Below, piece after piece: positions 61,094 to 64,000 of a stretch of DNA of 64,000 bases. Within the stretch, counting starts at the first letter, position 1. Every line of letters begins with the position of its first letter. The stretch comes from Trichoplusia ni (lineage: Eukaryota; Arthropoda; Insecta; Lepidoptera; Noctuidae): assembly GCF_003590095.1 (NCBI RefSeq), contig NC_039492.1, positions 4,030,001 through 4,094,000 of the forward strand, in the 5' to 3' direction. Both the position numbers and the translations under genes were made by a program. Below the pieces are notes generated by a model, which ran no database searches, had not been told where the DNA came from, and saw nothing but the letters and a program-made list of their open reading frames with translations.

Positions 61094-62520
61094 TTTTAAT
61101 TAAAAACGAAAAATATAAAAAAAATTGAAAAGAATAGTGTTTACTTTATCAAATCCACTAAAGATGCGACGATGCAAATTTCTGAACCCGAAAAATAATA
61201 AGCGCTATGTATGTAGGTACAGTTTGTAACATTATAGATACTAATGTGATGTTAAACGGCGGCAAATTTACTTTCATCCAGTGCAGTCCCCCCCCCCCCT
61301 GCGCATGTTTTATTATTCGTAAAAGTATCTCATGTCTCATGTTTGTATAGTCAACTCACAAATTACATTTATAAGTCGTTTTAATTCACACTGATACTTT
61401 TTGTGAAATGTGTGTCTGTGACTCATTCACAGCATTTGTGTGTGTCCAATTTTATTTTTCTTTAACTTTCCGTTGTTTGTTGTTCAATAATGAAAAAAAA
61501 GTCTAATGGAAAATAACGATCGCGTTAGATACCTTTAATAAACTAGGTAACTTAGTGGTTTCTCAATTTGAATTGTTTCTAGGGAATATCTGACGAAGGG
61601 CGGGACTTGGATGTTTTATGATCCTGCGACTTGCCCAATATTTGCACAAAATATCTTAGGTATCGATAAAGTAATTTTGAAGGAGTTTAACAAACACCGC
61701 GTCTTTTTTCTATTTTTGTGGAATCAGTAAAATACTTACAACAATATATTACTTTTTGATAACGTGTTATATAGATACTATTCGTCACTTGATGTCCTTG
61801 CGTAGTAGGCATGGCTAGTATTGTGAAGCTAGTATGTGATCCCTACAAACTGTACAGACATGCTACTCTAGTACGTCTCCGCCGAATTAACTAGAACTTC
61901 TGAGTTTCTATGATAAATTAAGCTCGACGTCGACAATGGATACATATATTTGAACCAGAAATCTATATGCCAGCAAAAACATTCTGTAAATAACTAGCCA
62001 AGTCTCGATGGAGCTGCTTGTTTATCTGTAAAAAGGAATGAAATCTAGACAAAGTTGTGCCATGTTTAAGGTTCCCTACCGCGATTTCTTTATTATTATA
62101 ATAGTATAGGATGGTACGGCTGTGTTTGTTTTGCGCTCGACTTGGCCGAGCACTGCCATGCTCCCTAATAAACAGAAATCCCACACCGATACGTTCCACG
62201 TCCCTTGCATTGGATCAGGTTTTCTAGAATATCCAAACGTGTATCAACTCGAAATCTATTGCAGTACGGTACCCTCTGAGACGTATTGGCAAACAGCAAG
62301 AATACTTCCATCCTGCCAGAAAGTGTCTTAACAAGGTGAACTAATTTGGGAGGGCAGCATTTGTAGATTTCAGTTTTATAACGTAGGAACCTTGATACTT
62401 GTCAAGTTTCACTGAAAAGTAGAATCTTCTGTTAAATCTTTGTTAGAAATCAGCTTGCTGTACTGGAAAAGAAATAAACCCACTGTAATGTTCTGCTTGA
62501 TAGCAAACATGAAAAAAACA
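61094..62520. other. Array spacer after gene E, with orphan exon-2 fragment
   Basis: Closest to spacer A-B: it has no LINE 3'-end insert, a C12 run at about 61288-61299, and the same 69-codon frame (62122-62331, no known family). An exon-2 fragment like those at 37.2 and 48.95 kb lies at about 62287-62341. No intact gene. Confidence 0.6.
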
Positions 62521-62647
62521 AAGTAAGTAATTCTATGTTGCAATGCCATAAAACGCCGGAAACTACTCAAATGATTTTTGTGATCAGTTGTTTTATTGTA
62601 AATTGTTATGGGATTGAAATCAACATTTTATTATAGTACTCAAAACC
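62521..62647 (+). promoter_or_regulatory. Promoter / 5' UTR module of a sixth unit
   Basis: The conserved block again, here with the initiator-like site reading GATCAGTTG, which matches the arthropod TCAGTT consensus. Directly precedes an ATG exon. Confidence 0.5.
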
Positions 62648-62717
62648 ATGGTTTTGTGCGGTCCAGTTTATTGCGTCAACATATTATTCTTCTTAACAGT
62701 TTTGATGTGTCCAAAGC
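62648..62717 (+). CDS. Orphan signal-peptide exon of a sixth array unit
   Basis: 70 nt with the same start (MVLCGPVYCV) and end (LMCPK plus one base) as the 67-nt exon of the other genes, one codon longer, with a GTAAGTG donor. No exon 2 follows within the remaining 1.3 kb, which is LINE debris. It is either the first exon of a gene continuing beyond the window or a stranded relic at the array edge. Confidence 0.6.
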
Positions 62718-63053
62718 GTAAGTGTTATAATCTCTTTACAAAACAAAGGAAAAGTATCTAATCACAAATGTACACGTTTAGGGGTGTCAGCATTTATAAA
62801 AGCTCAATACTCAATACTCAATACATTTATTGCATTCCACAATGTGAACTTAGGTGGTAGGTACACAAGATACATTAGGTTTGGAGCATTGTGGGTCCTG
62901 TCGGGCATAACAAAAATAAGAATTTGGAGGAGGGCTATTAATAACATTTTCAGTTTTACAAATTAATAATAATATAGGTAAAGTATTTCTACAATTCTTA
63001 TCTACATTGGTTTTGGTATTCATATCTACATTTCTATGAATTTAAATTATAAA
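62718..63053. other. Non-coding stretch, no gene recognised
   Basis: AT-rich sequence after the orphan exon, with repeated CTCAATA units near 62800-62825. Part of it may belong to the LINE remnants that follow. Confidence 0.4.
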
Positions 63054-63172
63054 TATATTTTATTATTATTCCACATAAATTAATTTATATGGAATAATAA
63101 TAAAATATAATTAAAACAGAAATAAATAAATAGTGTTAATTAACACTATTTATTTATTTCTGTTTTAATTAT
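63054..63172. repeat. Two adjoining long AT-rich palindromes
   Basis: 63054-63109 is a 56-bp palindrome with one mismatched pair near the centre. 63107-63172 is a perfect 66-bp palindrome centred on GTGTTAATTAACAC with no spacer. They overlap by 3 bp. Both could form cruciforms. They sit at the 3' end of an antisense LINE fragment. Confidence 0.9.
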
Positions 63173-63353
63173 TTACTTTATCACTTAAATATTCTTTTAT
63201 ACTATAATAACATTTTTGGATGAGGAATTGTTTTAAATTGTTTATAAATATGTTACATTTTTGTTCATTTTTAATTTTATCTGGTAATTTATTGTATATT
63301 TTGACTGACATTACTAAAGTACTTGTAGAGTTAGAGCTAATAAGACACCTCAA
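63165..63353 (-). mobile_element. LINE C-terminal fragment, antisense
   Basis: The minus-strand frame reads SVKIYNKLPDKIKNEQK... then FLIQKCYYSIKEYL. I recognise this as the extreme C-terminus of Jockey/CR1-type LINE reverse transcriptases in insects. Only the last 60 or so codons remain, followed downstream on that strand by the palindromes. Confidence 0.65.
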
Positions 63354-63720
63354 GTGCTTACGGAAAATACTTCACATCCGATGGTCTGACCGCGTACGGA
63401 ATACTGAAGTGCTGCGAAGGGCCAATGTACCAATGTAGGTGGCAATGAATCTTATCTCATGCGCTCGGCGTCAGCTTCGGTGGTGCTGACATGTGACGCG
63501 TATGGCGGAGGAAAGAACAGCTAAGCGCATTTTTTACTCAGAACTTGAATAAGGCAAGCGGAAGCATGGCGGACAACTCCTCAGGTACAAAGCGAAGCGA
63601 CATATGGAGCAGTGCGACAATAATCCCTCGCTGTGGGAGCAGCAGGCTGCCAGACGGTCGGAGTGGAGAGCGCTAGTTAAAGCTAGCGTCAAAACTTTTG
63701 AAAACCGGTAGTTCCTTGAG
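63354..63720 (+). mobile_element. Degraded LINE 3' coding end
   Basis: In shifting forward frames it reads KILHIRWSDRVRNTEVLRRA, then QLRWC-HVTRMAEERTAKRI, GKRKHGGQLLRYK and LWEQQAARRSEWRALVKA. This resembles the conserved C-terminal region of a widespread animal LINE ORF2 (RTE/BovB-like or relatives). Several stops and frameshifts show it is dead. The remaining sequence to 64000 shows nothing further I can identify. Confidence 0.65.
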
Positions 63721-64000
63721 CTGGATGCCAGACACGACGAGCTGAAAGTCCGACCACCTGCGGCTATCAGCTTTCATGCCCGTAATGTGCGAGGATTTTC
63801 TCAAATAAAATTTTCTACACAAGCCACATGCGAGCACATCAACGGCAAAACCGGACTTGAAGACAGTCGCCGTGGCCGAAAGCGGTCGGGATTACATCAT
63901 CATCACTTCACAGTCCATATAAAATTCTCTCAACCAGCCTGCTAATTCAAAAAGGAAAAACTACTAACGTTCTAAGATATTTAATTAGAATCTCTCCCAT

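Overview
The window is insect nuclear DNA, almost certainly from a moth or butterfly. It is AT-rich and intron-bearing, with lepidopteran-style interspersed repeats. It carries a four-exon Wnt1/wingless gene whose protein closely resembles lepidopteran Wg. I cannot name the species.

Region 1 (about 1-13.1 kb) is the upstream side of wingless. I see no protein gene here. It holds a retroposon with a 20-bp target-site duplication (4.4-4.8 kb), a 1.3-kb non-autonomous element with perfect 16-bp inverted ends and many internal copies of CACGGCRATGAAA (10.29-11.59 kb), and a short CpG-rich promoter-like island with an NRF1/Ewg-type site (11.8 kb).

Region 2 (13.1-30.6 kb) is wingless: exons at 13127-13215, 19038-19300, 26840-27138 and 27981-28508, in phase, encoding 392 residues. 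The introns are about 5.8, 7.5 and 0.84 kb. They hold no recognisable genes but contain CpG-rich islets that could be regulatory.

Region 3 (31-34 kb) is repeat-rich spacer with a tRNA-derived SINE.

Region 4 (33.9-62.7 kb) is the most unusual part: a tandem array of astacin-fold genes, called here A to E, plus an orphan first exon of a sixth unit. Each full gene has six exons: a 67-nt signal-peptide exon, then 267, 188, 142 and 134 nt, and a long last exon. The exon phases fit in every copy. The domain aligns along its length with M12A astacins, yet the HExxHxxGxxH zinc motif and the Met-turn Met/Tyr are gone, and both cysteines of one of the two conserved disulfides are lost. A Lys/Glu-rich tail of about 260-290 residues follows and differs between copies, while exons 4 and 5 are essentially identical. 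B, C and E look intact. D has a single-base frameshift and A is a broken remnant. E is a mosaic of C-like, B-like and A-like parts, so unequal crossing-over or gene conversion has been active. These are inferred to be secreted pseudoproteases of unknown role.

The array is littered with retroelements: a Penelope-like element with a matching empty site in the paralogous spacer, an R1-clade element inside a formerly 71-bp intron of E, a Jockey/CR1-type LINE fragment in intron 1 of C, shared LINE 3'-end inserts, and inverted repeat arms around a gene fragment behind C.

Region 5 (62.7-64 kb) has two long palindromes and degraded LINE 3' ends.
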